From NCBI GenBank assembly GCA_029448655.1, contig JACCLO010000013.1:930001-994000 (forward strand): DNA of 64,000 nucleotides, given 5' to 3'. Numbering within the stretch: the first letter of the stretch is position 1; the number at the start of each line of letters is the position of its first letter. Below are positions 23,509 to 34,709 of this stretch, piece after piece. Position numbers and translations under genes: made by a program. Below the pieces are notes generated by a model. The model was not told the origin of the DNA and did no database searches. It worked only from the letters and a program-made list of their open reading frames with translations. The DNA comes from Wolfiporia cocos. Its lineage: Eukaryota; Basidiomycota; Agaricomycetes; Polyporales; Phaeolaceae.

Positions 23509-25128
23509 ATGGCCTCCATCACACCACCCGAAGGTGAGCCTAAGCTTATAATGAACTCACCGTATGCCGTCTTCGTGACTCATGTTTAGTAGTGGAATTC
23601 CTCGTGCAGGAGAGTATATTCATGGGATATATTTCGGCTGCAGGCGCAGGTATGTCTTCGAGTTTGAAGGCTTAACTTTAGTCCCTCACGTATCTCTGAG
23701 CAAGTCCTCATCCTCTACGACTACATCCTCACATTTAACCAAGAGCGTATGTTGATGTGGGGTTCCAAATCAAGAGTGATTACGGCTATCTTCCTCGTCA
23801 ATCGCTGCGTCATGTTGAGCACGTGTATTTCTCTAATCCTAAACTTGCCGATCTGGAAAGATATTGTCGTACGTACTCTATGTTCACATCACTCACACTG
23901 GCATAACGATCCCTCAGAGGTGAATGCAGATATTTAGCTGGTATATGACCATGGCTCACTGCCCATATGCACCATTTCTGTCTCAGCGAAGAGGTAACAT
24001 ATTACCTATTTGAAGTCGCCGAAATACTATCGCCTACTCTATGGGCAGGTCAGTTATTGTGTGTGGTTCTCATAACAATACGTTTATAGAGCGGCAGTAT
24101 TCTCGGCATTTAGGTCGTACATTGTCTCGAATCACTGCTGGGCCACAACCTTCCTGACACTGGTTCTCGGTCTCATGCCCGTATTCACTACACTGGTAGT
24201 ATGTGAATTTCCGCTCAAGCAGCGAAAATAAACTCAAGTAGACTCCAATCAGGCCGGGCTCATTACAGGTCATTTTAACAGGATCCAAGGCACGTTACTC
24301 CACGTTTCCAGCGTAACACAACCTGTCCAGAATGGGTAAGTTATAATCGCTCAACTTGGCTGGGTAACATCCCGGGTGCTATCCCGGGTGCTACGAGCGT
24401 GCAATATGACTATCAATGACAATAAACTTGATATCTGACCTCATCTAACAGCATGGAAGTGACTTCTCGCATGTGCGCACTCGCTTCAGACCTACTGGTT
24501 TGCTGCATGACGTGGTATAGAGTCAATGGTGGCATGCACTGACACTTTCTTCGACTTTCGTCTGCGTTATCGCTTGCTAGAAGTATCTATATGGATGGTA
24601 CGTTGAACGATTCATTGGTCCAATCCGCTCGCTCACATATCACCGGCAGGGGTATTCTGGTTCTTGTATGGTCCACAATGCAATGCAGTATTACTATCTG
24701 ACTCAGTAATGTCATAGGCTCTTTTCCTTACTCAATTCCGCGACACTCGTGCTATTCTTTACACGTGTACGTCACAGTTTTTGAAAGAGAGCCCCACAAT
24801 CCCTATCGTACTGACTGACGTGATGGGAATAGTCTAAATTTGATCTTCCTGTGCTCATCAACTCGTAAGCCTCATGATGATGGTCTCACGAAACGCACAC
24901 AGCATGTTAATGGTCCAACGCAGGCTGAGCACTATCGCGATCTCACGGATACTTCTGAACCTCCGCCATGCCAGCTTGCGCGCCCGTAACGAATGCTCCT
25001 GCGATGAATGTGCGGACTCTCAATCCACTCCGCATTTTCAGCTGTCCACTGTTGTAATGACAAACCTGATCACACTCCAACTCTGTGCAGCTGGTCATGC
25101 TTCTCATGTTTCAGGTGGGGAAGTGTAG
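23509..25128 (+). pseudogene. DUF6533 membrane protein (copy B), probably broken
   Basis: Paralogue of copy A with the same exon order: MASITPPE start, VLILYDYILTFNQERMLMW with VNRCVMLSTCISLIL, a SEEVTYYLFEVAEIL exon, VFSAFRSYIVSNHCW, ALASDLLVCCMTWYRV and the C-terminal LSTIAISRILLNLRHASL. A TGA at about 24540 stands where copy A has TGG (GGMHW), which would truncate the protein before the RDG exon unless that stretch is spliced out. The microexon arrangement is kept: introns 23869-23917 and 23920-23986 around AG at 23918-23919. Confidence 0.7.
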
Positions 25129-25549
25129 ATGCAAGTCTTTGGTCGTAGGCGTTGTGGATACTCGGATCCTTAGACTCAAACCTTACTTTGATGGTGTAGT
25201 ATAATAGTTCAAAACCTAGTCATCCTGATACCCATACTCCATGCTTGTTATGATGTAGACACTCTAATCTTTCTTTATTTTCTCATTCAGCAAGCGTAAT
25301 TTGGTCGTCCTTCGTTGTCCAACATTACTGATTGTACATAATGCTCGGTGTGCTCAGCCACCTCACTGACCCTATGCCCCATCTTCATAGCTCACACTAC
25401 TCATAGTCTTAATGTGGTCGATTGTTCTGATCCGTTGGCCTTGAGGCTGCTCCGGCAAACTGCGACACCTTCAGTGTATCTTACGATTGCTGGCGCCGAT
25501 ATCTGTAAGAATATTGGCATGCTAAGTTCCACTACGGTACGTATTCTGA

Positions 25550-25830
25550 ATCTGAAGCTTGCATGTTATTCTTGGCTACTGAGTAAACCTTCGACTCGCC
25601 GTATCATCAAAGATCTGACCGCTATCTTCATGATGGTAAATCGCTCGGCGATTGTGGCTTCATTGGCAGCACCTGTGTCACTGTGTTTCGTGCCCATGAG
25701 CTGGCAGGCGCTTACTAGGCCATACGTGCCTTCGACTACTGGATCACAAACTCTTAACGCTGGTTCTTGATTTCAAGCCGTCGCCGACATGACCTTCTGC
25801 TCAAGCAGCTATGTGTTTTTGAGCAGGTTC
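25550..25830 (+). pseudogene. DUF6533-like fragment (copy C)
   Basis: One frame reads SKPSTRRIIKDLTAIFMMVN then RSAIVASLAAPVSL, matching the second half of the DUF6533 domain (TAIFLVNRCVMLSTCISL in copy B). The conserved YDYILTF start and later exons cannot be found, so this is a relic. Confidence 0.45.
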
Positions 25831-26250
25831 CTAAAGGCCCAATTGATCAATCAATCATGTATCATGATCCGTTATATGAGGATCTGGGGCCCGCAACATG
25901 CTAGAAAGATGTGAACGAATTTCGTGGTCAACATCGCCCTCGACCCTTTATCGATTCATCGGTGCCGTGCATGTTACCGCACCAACACCTACCTCGAGTA
26001 ACTTTATACGCAGGGGTGCATGTGCCATGCTCTTCAATTTGACGCGAAGAGACTGGATTCGAAGGATAATAGATCATGTACGCTGTATCGGGGAACAATT
26101 CGCGGTATATTCATAAGTCCCAACCTACATACCACGACAGCAAAACGCAAACCAAACAGGCTAGTAATATAACAGTGCATGTACACGTACTGCAGCTTGC
26201 TTGAACACGAGTCACATAGAAGAGATGTGCGAGAAGCGATACGGTTAGAG

Positions 26251-26417
26251 AGATACACGAGAGAGATGTCGCCGAGCCGATAGGATAGCGTAATAATCGT
26301 GAGCGCCAAGACAGACGATGGCCGACGTTGGCCTTCGATCAGCATGAGGCCGTAGGATTCTGGAGCGAGCATCAACGATGCCCGGGGCGCAGGTGCCGAA
26401 AAGGCGACTCACACACG
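26251..26417. other. Short spacer
   Basis: Contains the 3' flank of the basic protein gene; nothing else seen. Confidence 0.4.
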
Positions 26418-27154
26418 TCAGGCAGCTACTTCTTCTGTACTTTGACCGGCGGCCTCCGCGTCCGCAGCAGCTTCGGCCTCAGGCTCCTCAGCAATAGTCT
26501 CGTGCACCGGAGCGGCGGTGTTTTCCTTATCCTCGTTGTCGACCTGGCCCCAAGCGGCGTGAGGTCGCGTGGCAGACTTCAGATCGTTGGGGCGCATACC
26601 TTTGACGCGGGCTTGCGCGAACCTGCACGGGAGGCAGGCTTCTTTGAGGTGGATGCGGGCTTGGCCGACGCACGAGAGGAGGGCTTGACCGAGCCTGCGC
26701 GGGAGGCCTTAGACGCCGGCTTGCCAGACGTGCCCGCAGCCTTCGAGGCAGGCTTGCCTGCCGCCTTCGATGCCGGCTTTTCAGCAGCCTTGCTTGGGGG
26801 CTTGTCCACTGCCTTCGAGGAGGGCTTTGACTGCAAATTGTGAGCGTCATAGGCAAAATGAAACCGAAAACGGCGCACACGCTTGGCGGGGTGCTCCTCC
26901 TCGTCTGCCGCCGTTCCATTGGGCGCAGATTCGCTCGCATCAGCATCGGAAGCGGTGCGCTTCTTGCCCTTGGTCGCCTTGGCCTTGTCATCGCTCCCCT
27001 CGGCGGGGTGCTCAGTTGCCTTGGCTTTCTTCGCGCGAGGTTTCGCTGGAGCTTTCTTCGGCGCCGGCTCGGGCTTGGGCTGCTCCTTGATGCGCGCTGA
27101 GCGACGGGGCTCAGCAGGCGCGTCGGGAGAGGGGTTGGCAGCCTTTCGGGGCAT
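26418..27154 (-). CDS. Basic Lys/Ala/Pro-rich nuclear-type protein
   Basis: Predicted disordered, strongly basic protein of 210 residues, probably nuclear and DNA- or chromatin-associated. Three exons join in phase 0: 27154-26879, 26830-26600 and 26543-26418, with introns of 48 and 56 nt. The N-terminus is MPRKAANPSPDAPAEPRRSA, followed by Lys/Pro-rich blocks and an acidic patch. Exon 2 is a run of KPASKA/KPSSKA-type repeats like histone H1 tails. The acidic C-terminus (KVDNEDKENTAAP...EEVAA) is reached only through the second intron; without it the frame ends early. No folded domain is visible, so a specific role cannot be given. Confidence 0.75.
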
Positions 27155-29129
27155 GGTTGAGCGAGAGATGAACGTGGTACGGGAACAAGAGAGTGGAGAT
27201 CCTCTTCCGCGTTGTTTAATCCCGAACCCTATTCACGATCAACAAGATCACGTGGGCCGCGACTGAACTCGTGATGAGCGGGCGCCTCTCCTCAAATGTA
27301 ATGCATCGGTGATTATACGTCAGTAGTAAATTTGATATTGTTCTCGTCTTTACGCCGTGGTGTTTGTTACGTCAACTGAGTTCTGACAGAAACATGTACA
27401 GTCACCTATAGCTACTATGAACTTCTTCATTCTCGATTGATAATTGCTTGTGTGACGAACGGGATTCCTGTAATGCACGATAATGGGCGGTAACTGTTAG
27501 CCATCATAATTCAAGCGCTAATTACCAAATTGGAAATCCTATAAGAGCCGCGAATTTTTCCTCCGCCTCCTCACTCTCATGTTCACGACATCCAGCGACA
27601 GCGCGAAAGCCACGAGGCTCACACCGTACAGGCTGCCTCGCGCGGTCTTCTTCGTGAGCGGGCTAAGGTCTGAGTATTCTAGTCCCCCTCGATCGACTCT
27701 AGCGGGGTCCAGTCGTAACAGACTGAGTGACGCACTAGAAATACAGCTGCGGGCCTTCCTGAGGAGTAAGTAGCCCTTGCCTCAGGAGCAGCCAACAATT
27801 CTCGGTGATTCCTATGTCCTTCAGCGCGTGCGGCACTGCTGTGCGCTCTGCATGGAAAATGGAGGAGGGAGGCTGAGTGCCATATGCGCAGCTTTGGGAA
27901 ACGTCGCGGGGACTGGGCAGGCATTCCTCTCGCTGGAACCGATCGCTGTCCCTCGTCTCGTGTAGGGGACAACCACATGGGTCCAATTTCCGGGATCCAT
28001 GTGCTCCTGCACGGACGAGCTCGACGCGCACGGTCAGGCCTGTCCTTGAGCTCACTTCGTGGCTCGCATTATGGGCTTTCGTGCCTTTGCGCAACTCGAT
28101 TCAGACTACTCTCCCGCTGTCGCGTCGTGGTCAATTTTTTTCTCCTTTCCTACTCTTCGTGAGTAGATTGCCTCAGCCTGCAGCATCGGTTGCCCGATAT
28201 GTATCGCCGTACGTTTCTTGTGCTATGTCGGCGTGATCGTCAGCTCACATGTTCCTGTTTCCTGCGACAGCGACATTTCAGGTGATGCTGTTTCTTGTAT
28301 TTGCCGCGGGTTACCTCATTGCTTTTTCTCGGTGTACATAACTGGTGTTTCATATGAATGCACGATCAGCGTGATTCTTCGCCTTTGTCTCTGCCTGCAC
28401 ATTATACGTTGTCTTGATTCTGGTTGAATGCCGTTGATGCTCACGCACGAAGCTGATGCCAGATCAGCCGTCGCAGTTGTCCGGTGACTATTGCATTGGT
28501 ACGGGACATTTCCATTTCGTCGTTCTGTTATATATGGTCTGAAGAAACCATTGTGAGTTTGTCCCCCTGGATGCCTTTTTGGAATCTCGCAAACCAATAT
28601 ACTGGGCGCCCCGCAGCGATCATAAAGTTGACAATGACTGATCACTGATGCACATTCGCCGTGCCTCGACGACTATCATCAGAACCTCGAAGCACATCTT
28701 ACGCAGTAACTTTCTAGCGTTGGTGACGCGATGGCAGTCGACGGGGCGGTGAGTGAGTACACTGAGGTAGCATATGCTTTCGTCGTCGGATAGCCCTGCG
28801 TCTATGTCGATGGCAGGGTGCGCGGCGACAGCTATGTCTCGTACAGTATCTCCTCCTGGACCACAATGGCCGCGGTGTGGGGTCAGTCTGATTCCCGGCG
28901 ACTGCACAGCCTGCGTCACGTAGTTGTGATTGTGTCAGTGCTCTCCGCCTCGGGACAAGCGCCGATCACTGACACTATGGATACGCCACTATATGTGACC
29001 GAGTGTGCCATCAGCGGGCCGTGTTCGATCATATGTTTACGACCTCTCACCCACGCAGCTGTCGAGCATTGTGTCCTCACTTTACCGGCTCGACCCCCTA
29101 CCTTCCCCTCCTTTCTTTTTCTCTCACCC
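27155..29129. other. Intergenic, no gene recognised
   Basis: Several medium frames on both strands (for example 27579-27773 + and 28316-28645 -) lack motifs and splice support. The last 100 bases before 29130 are CT-rich and look like a fungal leader. Confidence 0.4.
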
Positions 29130-30863
29130 ATGTCGTCCGTTTCGTCCTTAGAAAATATCATAATCAGGTAACTCGAAGCACCGTCCATCGCCGCACGTGC
29201 AGATGAAACTGACCGTGCCATAGTAGTAATGTTGTTAAAACCTGCTTTGCGGGGATCCCTGGTACGTCCAAAAAGTCATCTCTCTGGGACATATGTTGAT
29301 GGAGGTTAGTGTTTTTGTTTTACGAATACATTTTGACATTTGCCGAAGAGCTGCAGTATATGTGGAACAACAGCGCAAGGGGCGCAAGATTTATATTCTT
29401 CCTGAATCGCTATGCTGCTTTAGCGCTGGGTATCGTCGATTTATGCACGATTGCGAACTGGAGCAACGGCAGAGAGACCGTATGTTCTCTTTCCTTCTTG
29501 GCTTGGTTATTAAGCTGAGAAATGAGCGCAGAGGTAGGGTGAAATATCTCGGAGACTATGGCTACTGAACCGAGTCCAGCTGCGAGACGGTCCGAGTGCT
29601 ACTCTTCATCTTGGAGTTGATATTGCTGATAATGTGGGCAGGTGAGGAGTCAACTATATGTGCTGCACAAGCATGTTATTCATCAGACGAATATCAGTGG
29701 TTTCTTGTCTCCGCGTATACGTCATCAGCGAGCGGAATGCATGTCTTTCAATGCTAGTGTTGGCACTTGCCCTTGTACCGTGTGGTGTCAACCTCGTACA
29801 TCATTCTTATCTTTCAATATCGTCTACTGGGTAACTAATCTCATTCTTAGTTCGTGGTGGCGCATTCATCGTATTACATAACTCAAACCTCGATTGAGAA
29901 AATATGCGTAATAGATTATGCTCTAACAGCAGAGGAACTGGATAGGTCCGCCTTTTGCTGCACAACTTAGATTGTCATTAACGTCGTTGCACATCTAGAG
30001 GTACAACTCGTGCCCTGCTCCTGAACCTCAGCACAGACTACTGATAGTCTGATACGCGCACTCTTGCAGCAATTATCGTCTCGCGGGCCTCCCTCATTAC
30101 ATCTGATGCCATCGTACTGATTGTCACCTGGCTCTACACGTACGAGATCAGAAACCGCCCGAATAGGCCGAGCGTACAGGTGTCCCTGGCACGTATGCTA
30201 GCACAGAATGGTGAGCGGGTCACCAATACTATCAACCCTGTCCTGACGGCACAAATCGGCAGGACTATTATATTTTCTGTAAGTGTCGTCTGAATGGTAC
30301 TAACGGACGAATTGTGTTCATTTTGTTACCAGCATCCTTCTCTTGCTGAACCTTACGCACATCCTCTTGTATTGCATTGCGGTATGACTGCCTCACCTCC
30401 CCCTCTCAAACGTGATGATAATCATGTCCACAGGGCTCAGAAGTGGACCAGCTTTCATCCTTTATCCCCCCGTCAGACCGCTCATTATCAGTCTTTCCCT
30501 CGCTGCCCGCTGACGCAATATGCCGCGCACAGAATCTCCTCCATCATCATCTCCCGCTTCCTGCTTGGCATCCGCCAGGTGCGCTTTATGGCGCGCGCGC
30601 ACACGGGCATCCCGCACTCAAGCTCAAGCGCCAGCATCTCCCGTGCACGTGGTTCCTTGCCGAGACGCCTCTCAGTGATGGTCTTCCGTGTGGACTCGCC
30701 CTGCGAGACAGAAAGCGATGCAGCTACGGTGAACGGCGAGATGGAATTCACGGAAACGTCAATGCTGGATAGCTACGTGGATGCATATGTCGATGTCGAT
30801 GTCGACGAAGGCGAGGAGGAGTGGCGAGAGGACGGGGAGATGTGTTCGATTGTGGCCGCTTAA
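29130..30863 (+). CDS. DUF6533 multi-pass membrane protein (copy D)
   Basis: Apparently intact family member. Exons 29130-29167, 29227-29261, 29310-29479, the 2-nt 29532-29533, 29580-29641 and 29698-29795 join in frame; further exons follow. The start MSSVSSLENIII leads into VFLFYEYILTFAEELQYMW and FFLNRYAALALGIVDL (DUF6533). Later helices include VRVLLFILELILLIMW, SMLVLALALVPCGVNL, SDAIVLIVTWLYTYEI, SLARMLAQNG and a final membrane helix ending LLLNLTHILLYCIA. The C-terminal exon has the family motif ISSIIISRFLLGIRQVRF and an acidic Asp/Glu-rich tail. Junctions around 30430-30540 are not settled. Function unknown; the layout resembles 7-helix receptors. Confidence 0.8.
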
Positions 30864-31190
30864 TGATTGCGGCTTGGACTGGAAATCAGGGGTGCTGAAA
30901 TGGACAACATACGTATCATCAGTTTACAGTGAGAGACATTCCGTCGCGCAGTCGTATTTCCGCAGATTGACCATCAGTAATGCATCGATGACGGACCCTT
31001 GTGGAACTCTCAAATCGCCATTCTATCACGCAAGCAACAATCTTGTAAGACAATACGTTGCGATCCCAAAGATTTTACAGCCTAGGCATACATTCCTATG
31101 ATCCGTACCTGCTTACTACTAACCTCAACCAGACATTATTACAGCACGAATCTGCAGCGCGTAGCTCATCAAATTTACCCAATTAGATCG
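30864..31190. other. Spacer between converging genes
   Basis: Shared 3' flanks of copy D (+) and the PB1 gene (-). No other feature seen. Confidence 0.45.
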
Positions 31191-32498
31191 TTAATCCGCT
31201 TTCGTTTCCCCATCCGTACCACTCTCCTTCGCATCCCGTGCCATGAACTGCCATCCACCTACCGCGTTGCCCCATCCCGGTGGTGGGGGCGGTACGTACC
31301 ATCCTCCGTGGCTGCTGTCCCCGTGTCCGTGCTTGTAGCCGGAGATGTGATCGAAGGGCATGGGCTGAGGCGGTAACAACCTAGGCGAGGGCGGGGCAGG
31401 CGGTGAGGGTGCCCTCGCGCCCTCGCCACCAGGGCCCGGCGCCGGGGGGCCGTCAGGTGGTGGTGTTCCGGGGTGCGAACGGCGGTGTTTATGCCCGCGG
31501 TGGCGAGCAGCGGGACCGGGTGCGCGGAAGTCGAAATCGACGTGAGGCGACGAAGAGTCACGGTGGTGGTCGTGACGAGCGCCGGGGCCAGCTGCGCGGA
31601 AGTCGAGGATACTGGGCGTGCCGTGGCGTTTTCCGCGGTGGTCGTGGTCTCGGCTGTGCGCGCGAGTATCCGGAGAGCCGCGCCTCTCGCCGAACGGCGG
31701 GGATGGAGGATGCGGAGGAGAGCGGGAGCGCGGAAGGTGCGGAGTATGGGGGTGGACATGCGAAGGCGGCTGCGGGTGGAAGTGCGCCGGCGTGAGACCG
31801 TGCCTGCGCCCACGACCGGGGTGGTGCCACGCCCACTCTTCTGTGCCTGGCCAGTTGTGGTGGTGGAAGTCCCACGGCGCGTGCAAGGGGCCCGGATGCG
31901 GCGGCGGAGGGTGATGGTGGGGGTGGGAGTGCAGTCCCGGAGGAGAGGGTGGAGGGGGCGGAATGCCGGTAAAGCGGCCGATGATGTTGAAGATACCGGA
32001 GAGCACAGTGGCAACGCGCCGGCGGGCGGACTCCTCAGCGGTTTCCCGTACGTCTGCGTTGCCCGACTCGCCTTCCTGAACGTTACCGGTCGCTACCTGC
32101 GCAAGATTTCGCAGGCCCTCCACGAGCTCGGGGTGAGCCACGACCGCCGCGGAGAGCGCAGATATTACGCTAGTGATGTCGCGCGAGCCAGAGGAAATCC
32201 CGGGGATGCGGGGGCCGTTAATGTCACGCACATTGAAGCGGACGACCTTCTCCGAGTCGAGCGCGTCTTCAGGGAGCTCCCGCTCGCGGTAGAACTCCTG
32301 GAGCTCATCATCGGTGTTGAGCGTGATCTCGTCACCGTCGCTGTCCATGTATGAGACAGCGACGGCGTCTGTAGGGATACCGAAGAGTGCTTCAACGCGT
32401 GTGGCGAGGTCCGCCCACGAGGGTGGGGTGGCGAACGTGAGCCGACGGATGACGCCGACGGAGGATCTGATGAGCTTGAAATGAACTTGAGGGGACAT
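31191..32498 (-). CDS. PB1-domain protein with Pro/His-rich tail
   Basis: Single-exon protein of 435 residues. Residues ~1-90 are a PB1 domain: basic VHFKLIRSS start, then the acidic OPCA-type motif SYMDSDGDEITLNTDDELQE. PB1 domains pair front-to-back, and both the basic Lys and the acidic cluster are present, so it could self-assemble or bind a partner. A helical linker (residues ~110-175) leads to a long low-complexity tail rich in Pro, His, Arg and Gly (HPHHHPPPPHPGP-type blocks), probably disordered and possibly metal-binding. A TATATATAAG box 33-42 bp upstream suggests strong transcription. Paralogue: 45807-46739. No catalytic domain is seen. Confidence 0.87.
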   Translation of the reverse strand: MSPQVHFKLIRSSVGVIRRLTFATPPSWADLATRVEALFGIPTDAVAVSYMDSDGDEITLNTDDELQEFYRERELPEDALDSEKVVRFNVRDINGPRIPGISSGSRDITSVISALSAAVVAHPELVEGLRNLAQVATGNVQEGESGNADVRETAEESARRRVATVLSGIFNIIGRFTGIPPPPPSPPGLHSHPHHHPPPPHPGPLHAPWDFHHHNWPGTEEWAWHHPGRGRRHGLTPAHFHPQPPSHVHPHTPHLPRSRSPPHPPSPPFGERRGSPDTRAHSRDHDHRGKRHGTPSILDFRAAGPGARHDHHRDSSSPHVDFDFRAPGPAARHRGHKHRRSHPGTPPPDGPPAPGPGGEGARAPSPPAPPSPRLLPPQPMPFDHISGYKHGHGDSSHGGWYVPPPPPGWGNAVGGWQFMARDAKESGTDGETKAD

Positions 32499-32530
32499 GG
32501 TAGACTGAGGATAAGGGTGGGCAGGTCTCC

Positions 32531-32540
32531 CTTATATATA
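32531..32540 (-). promoter_or_regulatory. TATA box of the PB1 gene
   Basis: TATATATAAG on the minus strand, 33-42 bp before the ATG. The paralogous PB1 gene at 45807 has TATATAAG at the same distance, so the core promoter seems conserved with the gene. Confidence 0.6.
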
Positions 32541-33348
32541 TGCAGACTAGGCTGCTCCGCAGAGGTGCTGCGGCTTGCGCAGTTGTGATCGGCCACATTT
32601 CACGCCGTAACACTGGGCAAGTCATACCCGCAGAAGTGCAGCGTCTAGGCCCAGTCACCAATTTGTTCTCGCGGAGCACAGCTCAATAGGCAGTCGTCCT
32701 AGTCATCTTCCAGTTAGTTGGGGTCCCAGTCAACAGACCACACAGTTCGGATGCTTTGGGAGGAACGCACTGCACTTAGAGTTGGGAGCTGTAATGGCCC
32801 TTCGTCCGGACTCAGAGAGTTGTGGTTGAGGATTAAACTTACCTCAGCGCAGCACTCACAAAAGCGGTGCTCTCATGAGCTTGTATACGGTCGACATCAT
32901 CCGGTGCACAGATGCAAGATATATGGTGATGTCGATCACTTGATGTCGATCACTTGATGGGCGGGCGATGCTCACGGCTCAATCCCAGTGAAAGTACCTC
33001 ATACCAGAATCTATCAATAGATAACGGGTATGATAGGGGTTAAAATTGGACGGTAGAATAGCATGCGCTATCTTTCAGGCGCCCGGTAACATAGTAGTAG
33101 CTACTGTAAGATGCCGAAAGCTATGAAGGTAGTATTAGGCATGTAGGACGGATACCCAAAAATTTAAAAATTATATCCCCGTCTACTGGAAGCTAGAGAA
33201 AAATACTCGGGGCCCTGGGTTGAGTGCCAAAAGCTACTAGAATATACTCATTGCCAGTGGCCTTTACTCCCAAATCAATCAGAACGTACAAATTCATATC
33301 ATTGTCCATTTTATAAGCTGCCGCAAACTACAGAAAGCTACTAGAACA
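32541..33348. other. Intergenic, AT-rich in its second half
   Basis: Includes a small tandem duplication of GATGTCGATCACTT at about 32930-32957. No gene recognised. Confidence 0.45.
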
Positions 33349-34709
33349 TATCCTCGGCCTTTTGACGTAGGTTTTGCATCATACTACTCAAATCCTCCTG
33401 CAGCGCAGCAACTCGGCGAGCTCCCTGAATATCTGAAATCAGACATGTTGCACTGTCAGACAATCTGTGAACATACCAAAGAGCTTCATACGAATCTAAG
33501 CTGTCCAAGCCCGTCACCATGTGGTGATTAAGTGGGTAATAGCCTGTAGAAAGTTAATAGTGATATCTCAAGATGCTGAGATTTCGCATACCTCCAATGA
33601 CATAAATGAGGAACATCCTGGCTCCATTTGCATCAGTCGATTGTCTATTGTGCGAGCCGCTTCTCCGTCCAGGAAGCAGCGGCCTCAGAGTATCTGCAGC
33701 GCGTGAATGCCACGGGCGACCACGCGAGGGGATGTCCATGGGGGCAGTGCTGCTCTGGTTCCGCCAATTCTCAGCGGAACCCAAGCTACTTTCTGTAGAG
33801 CGCACGTTGTCCAACGGCTGCATATGATCTGCGGCGCCGTGAGCATGATTGTGCGTGCGGCCCATATCGACAGACTGCAGACCGACAACGATCACGGGCA
33901 CCACAATGTTCGTGTTCGGGTGTGTCGCAGCAGGCGACGGCGCTTGAGGCTCGCTGGGCTCCGCAGCTTCGGCGGGCGTGTCAAGCGGGGTGGTGGTAGT
34001 GGAGGAAGGGGGGTGCGAGTCAGAAGTGGCGCTTCCGGCAGCCTCAGGCGAGGCAGGGGAAGTAGCGTCTACGGAAGCGCGATGAGAGGCAGTAGCACTC
34101 GTGGTAGCCGCATGGCCCTGCATCTGCAAAGTGGGGATAGGCTGGAAGCGATACAGATACAATCGCCAGAGGTTGACTCCAGGAGCCCTGCGACTGCTAT
34201 CCGGGACGTATCAGTGGTCGAAAAAGGACCCAGGGATCGGTGTGGGCGAGTGGGGAGAGCGCGGCGTATCGGTGCCGTTCGTGTACATTGTGCTCATCGT
34301 CCACGTCCTCATTGTCATCCGCATCATACTCGTCTTCTGAGTCGGAGCCGTCTTCTAACGGAGGGGGATTGTTCTCTTCAGGGTCCTCACTTTCTGGTAC
34401 AGGGTATTCAGACTGATTGACCGGTGTCCCCAAGCGCATGCTTGAGGGACCAGCCACAGGCGCTAGATCCTGCTGAGCCGGAGTAGTTGAACTAGACGAG
34501 TGAGACGAATGAACACTATCCCGCTGTGGGCGTTCTGCAGCACCATCCTCTGACAAAGCAATCCTGAGGTCGTTCCGTAGGTTCAGCAGGAAGTGCTCAA
34601 AGCTGTCCTCAGCCGGAGCAGGGCGATCTGCAGAATTGGCGGTAACGGTCTGGGAAATTGTGTTGCCGCCAGAACCAGCTTCACCACTTGGTCCAGTGCG
34701 ATCAGACAA
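33349..34709 (-). CDS. Relative of fungal RING protein, RING apparently missing
   Basis: Starts at 34709 (MSDRTGPSGEAGSGG). Conserved stretches are DSFEHFLLNLRNDLRIAL near the N-terminus, an acidic E/D-rich block, VNLWRLYLYRFQPIP, VVPVIVVGLQSVD, RGRPWHSRAADTLRPLLPGR and MFLIYVIGG followed over an intron by YYPLNHHMVTGLDSLDSYEAL. In basidiomycete proteins that I recall with this layout, a RING-H2 zinc finger follows. Here, after one more exon, the frame ends (ELAELLRCRRI, or in another frame a coiled tail ending QKAEDMF near 33349) and no Cys/His cluster is found. It may be a truncated copy or a form that works without ligase activity. The junction between the N-terminal part and VNLWRLY (about 34150-34260) is unresolved. 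Confidence 0.6.

Larger units (their letters stand above)
23430..26250 (+). repeat. Segmental duplication, unit 2
   Basis: Second copy of the 19740-21990 segment, longer because of an added stretch (about 25150-25900) that contains another DUF6533-like fragment. Gene content, order and the non-coding tail correspond. Confidence 0.7.

Noticed and set aside
26527..26991. Alternative frame inside the basic protein gene
   Set aside because: Arg/Pro-rich shadow frame; the three-exon model in the other frame gives sensible junctions and a coherent acidic C-terminus.
31473..32354. 293-residue plus-strand frame across the PB1 gene
   Set aside because: It is the mirror of the low-complexity PB1 coding strand; the PB1 frame has the domain, the TATA box and a paralogue.
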